Shown here one piece after another: positions 35,111 to 43,729 of a stretch of 64,000 bases of DNA. Within the stretch, counting starts at the first letter, position 1, and each line of letters opens with the position of its first letter. Made by a program: the position numbers and the translations under genes. Location: NCBI GenBank assembly GCA_029261995.1, contig JAJDAF010000013.1:152919-216918 (forward strand), given 5' to 3'. This DNA comes from Candidatus Zhuqueibacterota bacterium. GTDB taxonomy: Bacteria; Zhuqueibacterota; Zhuqueibacteria; Oceanimicrobiales; Oceanimicrobiaceae. A model generated the notes under the pieces. It saw only the letters and a program-made list of their open reading frames with translations, had not been told where the DNA came from and did not search any database.

Positions 35111-35755
35111 TCACTCTACCAATGCAACGGCCCTGATCGGCGCTCCGTCACGCCCTTTGATATTTAAGGGAAATCCTATAAAGGTAAACTGGTCAGGTAA
35201 CTGATCCAGATTTGTCAGACTTTCCACTATCACAAGTTCCACACCCTGTTTCAAGAGAATGAGATGACACTCCTTCCAATCCGTGCTCGGAGTTGGGGTA
35301 TCCATACCAACCATTCCAATTCTTCGCTCCGCAATCCAGCGAGCGGCCTCAAGAGTCAAAGTCGGGAAATCGGAAAAGAATTCGGGCTTGCCAAACATCC
35401 TGTCCCAGCCGGTTCGGTAGACGACCTTCGCTCCCTGCTGAAACTTGTTTTCATGCGGCTCGAACATCTCGACTGTTAACGGGGTCTTCGCCTCAAGATA
35501 TCCGTTTGGCGCCAAATCTACAAGCGTTGTAGAACCGTAAAAACGGTCCAGCTGGATTTGATCGATTGTTTTGCCATCATCATAAAAATGAAATGGGGCA
35601 TCCAGGTGAGTTCCCTGATGTGTCGATAGACTCATCTCCGTGATATTATACCCAATCGAAGAAACTGTATTGTGCGGCAAGACACTGATCTTGGGATCCC
35701 ATGGGAAATTCAATTGCCCATGCTCGAGTGGATACGATAAATCGATTAGCTTCAT
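35111..35755 (-). CDS. Cyclase-family protein (kynurenine-formamidase-like metal hydrolase)
   Basis: 214 residues, standard for the family. The metal-binding signature HQGTHLDAPFHF is intact, with IGMDTPTPSTD later. Members are metal-dependent amide, lactone or ring hydrolases such as kynurenine formamidase or isatin hydrolase. Within a sugar-acid operon a lactone-opening role is plausible (inference). It lies 60 bases after the FAH-family gene and ten before the SDR gene. Confidence 0.85.
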   Translation of the reverse strand: MKLIDLSYPLEHGQLNFPWDPKISVLPHNTVSSIGYNITEMSLSTHQGTHLDAPFHFYDDGKTIDQIQLDRFYGSTTLVDLAPNGYLEAKTPLTVEMFEPHENKFQQGAKVVYRTGWDRMFGKPEFFSDFPTLTLEAARWIAERRIGMVGMDTPTPSTDWKECHLILLKQGVELVIVESLTNLDQLPDQFTFIGFPLNIKGRDGAPIRAVALVE

Positions 35756-35815
35756 TTGAACCCCTCGCTATTTGAACTGACCTGTCATTTTTGCCTGGAT
35801 AGATCCAGAGGAAGA

Positions 35816-36658
35816 TTATCGTCCTTCTTTCTCATTCATCACTGGATTGGTTAGGCTACCGATTTGTTCGATATCGATTGTGACGGTGTCACCAGGCTTG
35901 AGCCAGCGTGGTGGATTTTGCCCCATGCCAACACCGTGTGGTGTGCCTGTCATGATAACAGTGCCCGGCAACAACGTAGTACTTCCACTCAGGAATTCAA
36001 TCAAAGCCGGCACATCAAATATCATATCTTTCGTGTTCCAATCCTGGACGACCTCTCCGTTAAGTACTGTCATTATCTGAAGTTCATTCGGGTTCGAAAG
36101 TTCATCTCGTGTGACAATGCAAGGACCCAATGGTGCGAAAGTATCGAAGGTTTTGCCGCGACACCATTGGCTGCCGCCCTTTTGTATTTGCCAATCGCGA
36201 GCGCTGACATCATTGGCGCACGTGTATCCCAAAACGTAATCCAGGGCATTCTTCCTTGAAATATTCTTACATGTCTTCCCGATGATGACAGCCAGCTCAC
36301 ATTCGTAATCTACCTCTTGACTCGCCAAATGAGTCGGAATCAAGATTGGACCATCCGGATTCTGCACCGCATTGATCGCTTTCATGAATAGTACTGGGAA
36401 CTCTGGAAGCTCCATTCCGCATTCCCTGGCGTGGTGATGATAGTTGAGCCCGACACATAGGATGGATGAAGGAACTATTGGGGCCAACAGTTTGCGGACT
36501 TCGGCTCGATCCGAGGTCAACTCGAAGCCATCAAACAGGCTTCCTTGCAACCGGAGTGTCGAACCATCTTCCTGCCTGGCGCCAAAGCGGATATTGTTTT
36601 GTTCGTCTTGAAATCTGATGATTTTCATGGGTAACGGTGATGTCTCCTTTTTGCTCAA
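35816..36658 (-). CDS. Fumarylacetoacetate-hydrolase-family protein (diketo sugar-acid hydrolase-like)
   Basis: 280 residues if started at TTG 36658, which overlaps the upstream stop (TTGA), or 270 from ATG 36628, whose AAGGAG site is rather far at 15 bases. Family motifs: LCVGLNYHHHARE, DYECELAVIIGK (the Glu-x-Glu metal ligands), YTCANDVSARDWQ with a metal Asp, and GTPHGVGMG. This branch includes 2,4-diketo-3-deoxy-L-rhamnonate/fuconate hydrolases, which split the diketo acid into pyruvate and lactate or glycolate, and ureidoglycolate lyase-like enzymes. Neighbouring SDR and dehydrogenase genes favour the sugar-acid reading (inference). Confidence 0.88.
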   Translation of the reverse strand: MSKKETSPLPMKIIRFQDEQNNIRFGARQEDGSTLRLQGSLFDGFELTSDRAEVRKLLAPIVPSSILCVGLNYHHHARECGMELPEFPVLFMKAINAVQNPDGPILIPTHLASQEVDYECELAVIIGKTCKNISRKNALDYVLGYTCANDVSARDWQIQKGGSQWCRGKTFDTFAPLGPCIVTRDELSNPNELQIMTVLNGEVVQDWNTKDMIFDVPALIEFLSGSTTLLPGTVIMTGTPHGVGMGQNPPRWLKPGDTVTIDIEQIGSLTNPVMNEKEGR

Positions 36659-37614
36659 TTCACTTGATTCTGCAAGGGCTTCCCCCGCAGACCACGGACC
36701 AATTCCTCGGCTGCTTTTTTCTGCAGTTCAGGAACACTGCTCTCGCTGTACCAGGCAGTGTGTGAGGTCAGCAATGCGTTGCCACAGGCTCTAATCGGGT
36801 GCTCGTCCGCTAGAGGTTCGGTTTCGAAGACGTCCAGGCCGGCAGCCGCAATATCGCCCGATCTTAGTGCATGAGCCAGTGCGAGGGTGTCAACAAGTGA
36901 ACCACGTGCGGTGTTGATAAGAATAGAGGAAGGTTTCATCTGCTGTAATCGGGCCGCGCTGACCAAATGCTCGGTTTCCTCGGTAAGCTGACAATGTAAA
37001 GAGATGATGTCTGACTGCTCAAAAAGAGCATCCAAATCGAGGGAAGAGACGCCCTGCTCCAGCATGGTTTCGCTCGAGACAAACTTGTCATACGCGACCA
37101 GTTTGAATGAGAAATTACGTGCCCTTTGATGAACGGCCCTGGCAATGCGACCAAATCCAACGGTGGCAAAAGTCATCTCATGAAACGCCGGCATTTTCCC
37201 GGCCGGAATGATACTCCACGATCCGTCTCGCACTCGACGGTCTGTGGTTTGAAGCTGACGCGCTAGACTCAACGCCATAGCGAGTGTGTGGTCTGCAACC
37301 TCATTGATACAGTAGTCAGGGACATTGCAAACAGGTATGTTCTTTTGGCGGGCGGCTTCAATATCCACGTTGTCGAAACCAATGCCCATCCGGACGATTA
37401 CCTTACATTGCTGCAACCGGGCAATGACCTCTGCCGTGACCGGCGCCCATTGCACCAGGAGCGCATCGGCATCAGCGGCTACTTCGACAACCTCTTCTGC
37501 TGTCTTGCACTGCGCAACGGTCAGGTTTCCATCTGCAGATTTGATAATGCCTCGCTCAATCTCGATACTCTCGAAACCGTGGTCGGTGTAGACAATTTTG
37601 AATTTCTCACTCAT
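36655..37614 (-). CDS. D-2-hydroxyacid dehydrogenase (NAD)
   Basis: 319 residues from ATG 37614, coupled to the upstream stop through an ATGA overlap; the longer open frame to 37707 only re-reads the neighbour. NAD-binding FATVGFGRIARAV, and the catalytic Arg (NTARGSLVD), Glu (VFETEPL) and His (SHTAWYSE) are in place. It reduces 2-keto acids to D-2-hydroxy acids or the reverse. It may handle the pyruvate-, glyoxylate- or hydroxypyruvate-type product of the FAH hydrolase next to it (inference). Confidence 0.9.
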   Translation of the reverse strand: MSEKFKIVYTDHGFESIEIERGIIKSADGNLTVAQCKTAEEVVEVAADADALLVQWAPVTAEVIARLQQCKVIVRMGIGFDNVDIEAARQKNIPVCNVPDYCINEVADHTLAMALSLARQLQTTDRRVRDGSWSIIPAGKMPAFHEMTFATVGFGRIARAVHQRARNFSFKLVAYDKFVSSETMLEQGVSSLDLDALFEQSDIISLHCQLTEETEHLVSAARLQQMKPSSILINTARGSLVDTLALAHALRSGDIAAAGLDVFETEPLADEHPIRACGNALLTSHTAWYSESSVPELQKKAAEELVRGLRGKPLQNQVN

Positions 37615-38627
37615 GGTATAAGCACCGCTTTTATGTCCTTGTCCTGCGCGGCAAGCATGCGCTGGAAAGCCTCGACGCCGTTTCCTAAGGGAAATGACTG
37701 CACCCATCTTTTCGTGTCAACTGAACCGGATGACAAGAGATGGACGGCCTCCCGCAATTCAGATAGAGTGGCTGCATAAGAACCAAATATTGTTTTTTCA
37801 GCAAGAGTGACTTCATAAGAATCCAGTTTGACGGCGTTCTCAAGCAGCCCGATCCAGACGACTGCTCCACCGGGCCGGCATACGCCTAAGGATTGCTTCT
37901 TGGTCGTTTGATTACCGGCCGAATCGATGACCAAATCGACTCCCTCTCCATGTGTCACATCGTTTACAAACTCAACAACGTCTTCCCGGGACACATTCAC
38001 AACATGGTCCGCACCAAGTAGGGCAGCAATCTCCAGGCGATCACTCATCAAATCAACGACTATGATCGTCCCTCCAATCTTGGCTTGCATGGCTTGCTGG
38101 CACATCAACCCGATCGGACCGGCACCAAAAATCAGAGTCGTTTTGGGCTCAGTGTGGCTGATAATGTTCGCCACATGGATTCCGTTTGCCAAAGGCTCAG
38201 CCAGGCAGGCAGACTCAGCCGGGAGTCCTGCAGGCCAGCCGATCAGGCATTGCTCCGGAACACTGACATATTCCGCGAAAGCGCCGGGCCGGTGCATTCC
38301 AAAAATCTGACGCTCCGCACACAGATGCGACCTACCGCGCGCACAACACCTGCATGTCCCGCATGACACAACAGAATTGCTGACAACTGAATCACCAATC
38401 TTGTGGTCGTGAACATTTGTGCCAGTTTCGGCAATGACGCCACAGAATTCATGCCCCATGACCAAAGATGGTGTTCGACGCCGGCTGCGGTTTTTGAATG
38501 TCTCAAGCTCGCTACCACAAATACCACAAGCCGCGACTTTTAAAACCACCTCGTCAGGCGCCGGTTTGGGCTGATATTTTTCACTAATCTCCAGCGTCTC
38601 CCAGGCGGGATAATGAAGTGCTTTCAT
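37611..38627 (-). CDS. Zinc-dependent alcohol (sugar/polyol) dehydrogenase
   Basis: 338 residues, medium-chain dehydrogenase. Catalytic zinc site ACGICGSE with GHEFCG, structural zinc site with four Cys in SCGTCRCCARGRSHLC, and Rossmann motif IFGAGPIGLMCQQ. Close to the L-threonine / sorbitol / L-idonate dehydrogenase branch. It starts right at the end of the glycosidase gene and is coupled to the following D-2-hydroxyacid dehydrogenase gene. Oxidation of the released free sugar to a lactone is the likely role (inference). Confidence 0.9.
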   Translation of the reverse strand: MKALHYPAWETLEISEKYQPKPAPDEVVLKVAACGICGSELETFKNRSRRRTPSLVMGHEFCGVIAETGTNVHDHKIGDSVVSNSVVSCGTCRCCARGRSHLCAERQIFGMHRPGAFAEYVSVPEQCLIGWPAGLPAESACLAEPLANGIHVANIISHTEPKTTLIFGAGPIGLMCQQAMQAKIGGTIIVVDLMSDRLEIAALLGADHVVNVSREDVVEFVNDVTHGEGVDLVIDSAGNQTTKKQSLGVCRPGGAVVWIGLLENAVKLDSYEVTLAEKTIFGSYAATLSELREAVHLLSSGSVDTKRWVQSFPLGNGVEAFQRMLAAQDKDIKAVLIP

Positions 38628-40958
38628 TTATGATACCGCCGCGAAAATGTTGACCTCGCCGAAATCCATATTCAGCACATGTTCGCGTTTAGATCCGCCG
38701 CCATCGATTGCGGCCATGGCTTTGTGCAAGGTCAGTTTTCGTTCGCCTTTCTCGGTTGCTACTATCATCGCCGCATCCTCGGTAGCCCGAACGATATCCG
38801 GCTCACTGCTCCAAAGGGGAATTTCAGCTTGCTGTACTAACCAACGCAGAATGGGCGCCGGAAGCGGAGCCGTTCCCACGTACACCGACTGATAGCCCTC
38901 ATGTTCTTTCATAGCGAATGCGACTTCATCAACATCTTGCCACAAGCCGAGGTTTTCACTCGTCTGGTCAACGACAGCAAAGCGCGGATAGTGGCTTGCA
39001 TTCACTCCGAATCGCAAGCGGAGGGGCCGGCTGCCCGGCCGCTTGATGTTTCCGCGGATCATCATCAGGCCCGGCTCCATTAGAATTTTGAACTGAAAGC
39101 CAGTCAAGTCCTGCATCCGGTCCAGAGCCAGCCTGTTGGAATCGATAAAACCCGGCGCATAGTACCAAACAACGGTCATGCCGCTGTCTCGCAACATCGC
39201 TTTCAATTGGCTGATTTCATCGGAGGTCAAATGCAACATGTTCACCATGAACATCAATCGATATTTTTTGGAATCCGTTGGCTGCAGATCAAAGTTGTGC
39301 AGAAAATCCATGGGCGCGCCGATTCGGTGAAATGACCTGACCTGGGTGTTGATGAACCAGTGATTGAAGAAATCCGTGTAACCAATGCCGTAATCATACC
39401 AGGGCTTGTCAGCCTGCCAATGCGCGGTCGAAAAGAAACTTTTGATGTCGTAGACCGCGGCTATTTGTGCAACCGAGCTGATGTCTGATTGCAGGCGGCG
39501 CTTGCCCAGGTCAACATAGCGCTTAATTTCGTCGATGATGGGCTTGCTGGCATACCAGCCCTCTTTTGCCTGATTCAAGGGTCCAAAATCAAACAGCCAC
39601 CCACCGACGCCGGTGGCGAAAACCTGCCCTAGATCACGCTGTAAAATCAATTTTGAGCCCTCCAGCGTATGGCTGCTGCTGCCGCCAAGACCACCAACCA
39701 CGGTATGCGGATTAAAGTCAAGATACGTGCTCGGATCCATTTCTGAAATATACAGTTTGCCATGCCTCCTGACCGACTCGGATAGCATTCGGTAACCGCC
39801 ATCGCCGCCAACGCCTCTCGAGCTACCAAGCAGGTTGCCGGCGCCGTCAACCATATTGACTCTTTGCCCGCTACTGTTTCTGACATTGCCCTCCTGGTAG
39901 GTGTAAGGGCAGGCAATATAATCGAGGTCCGGACTCTCCAGGATTTTTTGCGTAGCCAGGTATCCGGCTTCCTGAATTCTCACTTGTTCCAGCAGGTAAC
40001 CATAAAACACCCCGCAAAGCAGGCGACGGTCCGTGGCTTGTTTTAACGTACTTGCCATGTAAAGGACCGTGTCAGCGATAACCTCGTGAAACTTCCGGTA
40101 AAAACCAATGACTTCGCTTTCCTTTTCAGGGTCGCGCAGCAGGCCAAATGTGGTTTGCAGTCTCTCTTGTGCTGCCGGAATCTTGCCACATGCCCGCTGC
40201 ATGGGTTCACTGTAATCAGGCAGATAATCCGGCCCGAAATAGTTCCACTCAGCGGTTCTTCCCGTGGTCGGATGATAGCCAATGACACGGCTATTCAGAG
40301 ACGATTCCTGGATGTGTCTCACAAAATCCCGCAGCATGGCAGCGGTGTCCCTGCGCCAAACTTCAGAAGCGAAGGAAGCCTCCCAAAGCTCATCGCCGCT
40401 GGCCATGAAATGGTGTCCGCCCTCTGACTGCGGCAAATTCCTTTTTATGTGGACATTGATTTTGTTCTCCGGCGTTGGCAGGCCATACTTAATCAATTCA
40501 GATGGATGCGCTTCCTTCCACCAATTTGGCGTGTTCAACTGAATTCGTGGTAAAAAATAAGCGTCCGGATTCATTTCCAGGAGTCGCCCAAAGAACGTGT
40601 CTATGATGGACCAATCGTAGGTATCGGGTCCCAGCCATCCCGAGCGCATGCCCACCACCGGGTGGTAAATATTGATCCCGGCCTGTTTGAAATTGCCAAC
40701 TGTTGGATAGAGATGCGTGCTCAAGGCCATGAATGGGTAGATTTCCTCCCCATTCAGAAACAGCCGGGGTCCGCCACGCTCAACCCTGACTTGAGCTTGC
40801 ATCGGCGGCTGCCCCTCCAGCCTTTCAATCTGCTGTAACGCCGAGGCTCTGTTGAATTTCGGATCCGCATACAGGGTCGATTCAAAGTATTCCCATGGCG
40901 ATAGCGTCATCGCACTTGTGGTGGCGCCAAGCAGCTTGAAAAAACGTCGTCGTTTCAT
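38628..40958 (-). CDS. Tat-exported GH-A-type glycosidase (beta-galactosidase/GH42-like)
   Basis: 776 residues. The start has an AGGAG site eight bases upstream and encodes a twin-arginine signal (KRRRFFKLLGATTS). The next ~450 residues look like a GH-A TIM barrel: a RLFLNGEEIYPFM strand, QAGINIYHP, a candidate acid/base Glu in GRTAEWNYFG and a candidate nucleophile in KLYISEMDPS; then a glutamine-amidotransferase-like domain typical of GH42-type proteins (MFMVNMLHLTSDEISQL, GMTVVWYYAPGF) and a C-terminal beta part. Family assignment is tentative. It leads the sugar operon and provides the external cut that feeds the dehydrogenases behind it. Confidence 0.7.
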   Translation of the reverse strand: MKRRRFFKLLGATTSAMTLSPWEYFESTLYADPKFNRASALQQIERLEGQPPMQAQVRVERGGPRLFLNGEEIYPFMALSTHLYPTVGNFKQAGINIYHPVVGMRSGWLGPDTYDWSIIDTFFGRLLEMNPDAYFLPRIQLNTPNWWKEAHPSELIKYGLPTPENKINVHIKRNLPQSEGGHHFMASGDELWEASFASEVWRRDTAAMLRDFVRHIQESSLNSRVIGYHPTTGRTAEWNYFGPDYLPDYSEPMQRACGKIPAAQERLQTTFGLLRDPEKESEVIGFYRKFHEVIADTVLYMASTLKQATDRRLLCGVFYGYLLEQVRIQEAGYLATQKILESPDLDYIACPYTYQEGNVRNSSGQRVNMVDGAGNLLGSSRGVGGDGGYRMLSESVRRHGKLYISEMDPSTYLDFNPHTVVGGLGGSSSHTLEGSKLILQRDLGQVFATGVGGWLFDFGPLNQAKEGWYASKPIIDEIKRYVDLGKRRLQSDISSVAQIAAVYDIKSFFSTAHWQADKPWYDYGIGYTDFFNHWFINTQVRSFHRIGAPMDFLHNFDLQPTDSKKYRLMFMVNMLHLTSDEISQLKAMLRDSGMTVVWYYAPGFIDSNRLALDRMQDLTGFQFKILMEPGLMMIRGNIKRPGSRPLRLRFGVNASHYPRFAVVDQTSENLGLWQDVDEVAFAMKEHEGYQSVYVGTAPLPAPILRWLVQQAEIPLWSSEPDIVRATEDAAMIVATEKGERKLTLHKAMAAIDGGGSKREHVLNMDFGEVNIFAAVS

Positions 40959-41324
40959 AGCAAAACTCCTGACCTCATGGATGAGTGCTACTATTTGAGG
41001 AATTGATGGTGGTGGAGGGCTTAAATATATGGAGACTTGCTAACAAAGTCTTTGCTATATCGGCAATCATCCTTGATTCTACTCGACTTGTTTCGCGGCC
41101 GGAATCACGTCCCTATTGCAGAGAAAAACACTGGACCAACAGCAGGTCCTTGCAATGCAAAGGGCCTCAAATTTTAGTCGGCGCTGCCCAATCTCCCCAG
41201 CGTTGCCAGTCAAAATCGCCTTGCCCTGCGAAAGTCAGAAAGTATGGTGCTATGGTGCTGCCGAGGTTTCTACGGGAATACAATCTCGATTTCATTCGGT
41301 CTGAGCAGTAGACATGTCCAGCAT
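40959..41324. other. 366-bp gap between the sugar operon and the giant-gene operon
   Basis: No gene is supported; the open frames here lack start signals and protein-like composition. It must hold the promoter of the - strand sugar operon and the end of the giant-gene operon transcript. I see no hairpin with a T-run and no convincing -35/-10 pair. Confidence 0.5.
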
Positions 41325-43637
41325 CTAAGCGACTTTGGTAAACCTGACCTTCTGAACACCTTCAATCATTGCCAAAGCAAAATCCGCAGATGTAAATTCC
41401 GTGCCGAATCCCAGCGGCTTGGACTTGATGGTGTTGGCCAGGGCGGTCAAATCGGCGCGGCCGTTTGGATGCTTCCAGATACTGGCTTCAATCTTGTTAG
41501 AATCGTCCAAGGCTTCGTCGCCGCTTGAGTTTCGGGGCAGTTTGGAGAAATCATCCGGCTCAAACCCGTAGTGCAACGTTTCTGGCTTTTGATGAATATC
41601 CACCGTTTTCACCTCGCCCTCAAACAGGCACAGCAACACATTCGCGGACAAGCGGTCCATTCGCAGGAGCCGTAATGCATGTTCATCATATACTTCAAGC
41701 TTGGCGCTTCCCTTCTTGACTGAATACCGCAGTTGTGTCGAATCATCCACAATCAGCCATGAGGCAGTATCCAGCGCAATTACCCTTGTCTCATCAGAGA
41801 GCGGCTGGCGGCTGGCCTGAAACGCCGTCCGCAATTCCGCCGAAGCAGTCTCGTCGTTTAGGATTTGCTCGAATTTAAGATCGAGTTCAAACAGCAGCCG
41901 TTTGTCCGGCACAAAGGTATTCCCATCTATGAGTTCCTTGTAGCCATCGACCAGCAGAGAGGGCCAGCCGGAAACCACATCCGAGCGCAGCAAGAAGCCG
42001 CTGACCACAGGATGCGGATTGTCTGCAGGGTTTTCGATATGCGCGGCATCCCGCGAATGATCAGCCGATGTGACCCGGCCAATGCTAAAGGCGCCATCAA
42101 GAAGACACTCGATCCACAGCGGATCGAGCTTAAAAAAACGTATGGATTCGACCGGCAGCATCTGTTCATCGGGTACCAGGTAGTCGAATGGGACACCTTT
42201 TAGCAAAGCAACCCGCTTGAACCATTCGGTTACTTCGTTTGGCAACTCCGTACTGCTATCCCCGTCAATGAGGGGCAAATGAGCATGCAGCAATTTTTGC
42301 TCGGTGCTATGCGCTTGTTGCGCGTGCGTTCGCTTCCAATTGAACAGTGCTATCGAGAATTTCTTGCTCTGCAAGGCCAGGAGCCTGCCCAATTCCCAAG
42401 CCGCGGCATAACCCGCATCCAGCATGCCAATCGTGCTATTATAGATCAGCAAATGGTCAGGAGCCTTTGCGGGAAGCTCCAGAGCAACTTTCGGTTCACC
42501 GCTGACCAGTGGGCCGTGATACCACGAGACTGTCTTTTCTCCGTTTCGCAGCTGATGAGCCAGAGGCGTGTAGCCCATCGCATAGTATTTTTCAACCCCG
42601 GGGTCAGCACTTTCAGGAAGTCTCAAAGTGTACGACTCCCCTCCCGCTCCAGAAAAAATCTCCTGATCGCCTGGCTCAGAAGCGTAGCCATTCAGATGCT
42701 TGAGAAGATTCGTAAAGCTCTGCTTTTGGTCGATGCAAGCGAAACTCCAACTCTTCAGACTCACCAAACGCACATGTTTTGTGTCCGCATCGCTCTCGTA
42801 CACAAAGCCCTGATTATTGTAGAGTTTCTCAATTGACACCAAGTGCACGGTACTCAAGCCACCAGCTTTCGGAAGTCTGTTGCCCACCAGAACCGATATC
42901 TCGCCTTCCGTGCTGCTCGTTCCCGGGGCACTTTTTGACTGGCGGCAGTGGGCTATATATTTGAGGTCTTCCTTGTTTGGCAGGATACCCTTCAGCAGGC
43001 CCAGGCGGACGTCAATAACCGTCACCCGGTCCGTGTCCTCCTGCCCTGGCTCAAGGATCAGGAAAGGCTCCGGATAAGTGGTGTTGTCGCCACTTTGCAC
43101 AATTTTCGGGCACAAAGGGACCGTTGCGTCCTTGTCCGAAATCGATTTGGTGTTGAGCTCATTTATGCCTAGCACTTTGGGCGTCGGCTTTTCATCATCA
43201 TAAAACAGCAGCAGGGCCAGCCACGGGGATGCCTTCTTTTGGACGAGATCTTCCTCTGCCTGCGTTAGCGCGGCCTGTTGCCGGCTTTTCCTTTTCACGG
43301 ACTGCAGTCGCTGCGCTTCCCGTGAGGTCAGTGGAATCGACTCCCGTTCCCACGGCAGGGTGCTGCGCTCGAGAATGATATGCGGCAAAGAGCCAGCGTG
43401 GTCGCCCAAGCTGCCAGCGGGCGGGAATACGGAATGAATTTGACCAGGGTCAATGGAAAATCTCTCGCCAAGAATGGAGAATTTGTTCGTATTTGTGGTG
43501 AAGGTAGCGGCTGGGATTCGGCCGCTTGCAGAGGAAACGACCTGCTCGACCACGACCTCATATTCGCCGGATTTCAGTGCCGGCAAATGAAACTGCAAGA
43601 ATTCAATCTGACCTTTTGGTGAAGCAGAATCCGCCAT
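41325..43637 (-). CDS. Large protein of unknown function, last gene of the giant operon
   Basis: 770 residues, no signal peptide and no membrane segment. I recognise no domain. The N-terminal ~90 residues look like a beta-sandwich (FLQFHLPALKSGEYEVVVEQ) and are followed by the conserved-looking block ILERSTLPWERESIPL and ASPWLALLLFYDDE, then a charged linker and mixed regions with ALNWKRTHAQ-like helices. The C-terminal ~120 residues carry ELRTAFQASRQPLSDE and aromatic repeats. It lies 92 bases after the 1640-aa gene and shares its strand and lack of export signal, so it probably belongs to the same assembly. Function unknown. Confidence 0.7.
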   Translation of the reverse strand: MADSASPKGQIEFLQFHLPALKSGEYEVVVEQVVSSASGRIPAATFTTNTNKFSILGERFSIDPGQIHSVFPPAGSLGDHAGSLPHIILERSTLPWERESIPLTSREAQRLQSVKRKSRQQAALTQAEEDLVQKKASPWLALLLFYDDEKPTPKVLGINELNTKSISDKDATVPLCPKIVQSGDNTTYPEPFLILEPGQEDTDRVTVIDVRLGLLKGILPNKEDLKYIAHCRQSKSAPGTSSTEGEISVLVGNRLPKAGGLSTVHLVSIEKLYNNQGFVYESDADTKHVRLVSLKSWSFACIDQKQSFTNLLKHLNGYASEPGDQEIFSGAGGESYTLRLPESADPGVEKYYAMGYTPLAHQLRNGEKTVSWYHGPLVSGEPKVALELPAKAPDHLLIYNSTIGMLDAGYAAAWELGRLLALQSKKFSIALFNWKRTHAQQAHSTEQKLLHAHLPLIDGDSSTELPNEVTEWFKRVALLKGVPFDYLVPDEQMLPVESIRFFKLDPLWIECLLDGAFSIGRVTSADHSRDAAHIENPADNPHPVVSGFLLRSDVVSGWPSLLVDGYKELIDGNTFVPDKRLLFELDLKFEQILNDETASAELRTAFQASRQPLSDETRVIALDTASWLIVDDSTQLRYSVKKGSAKLEVYDEHALRLLRMDRLSANVLLCLFEGEVKTVDIHQKPETLHYGFEPDDFSKLPRNSSGDEALDDSNKIEASIWKHPNGRADLTALANTIKSKPLGFGTEFTSADFALAMIEGVQKVRFTKVA

Positions 43638-43729
43638 GTTCTTTGTTTCCGCTTAGTTTAGTTCATGCTTTGATAGATGCCGGTCCATCGCGAGGCACGG
43701 GAATTGAGCCGCACGCGTCATTTGGCCGA

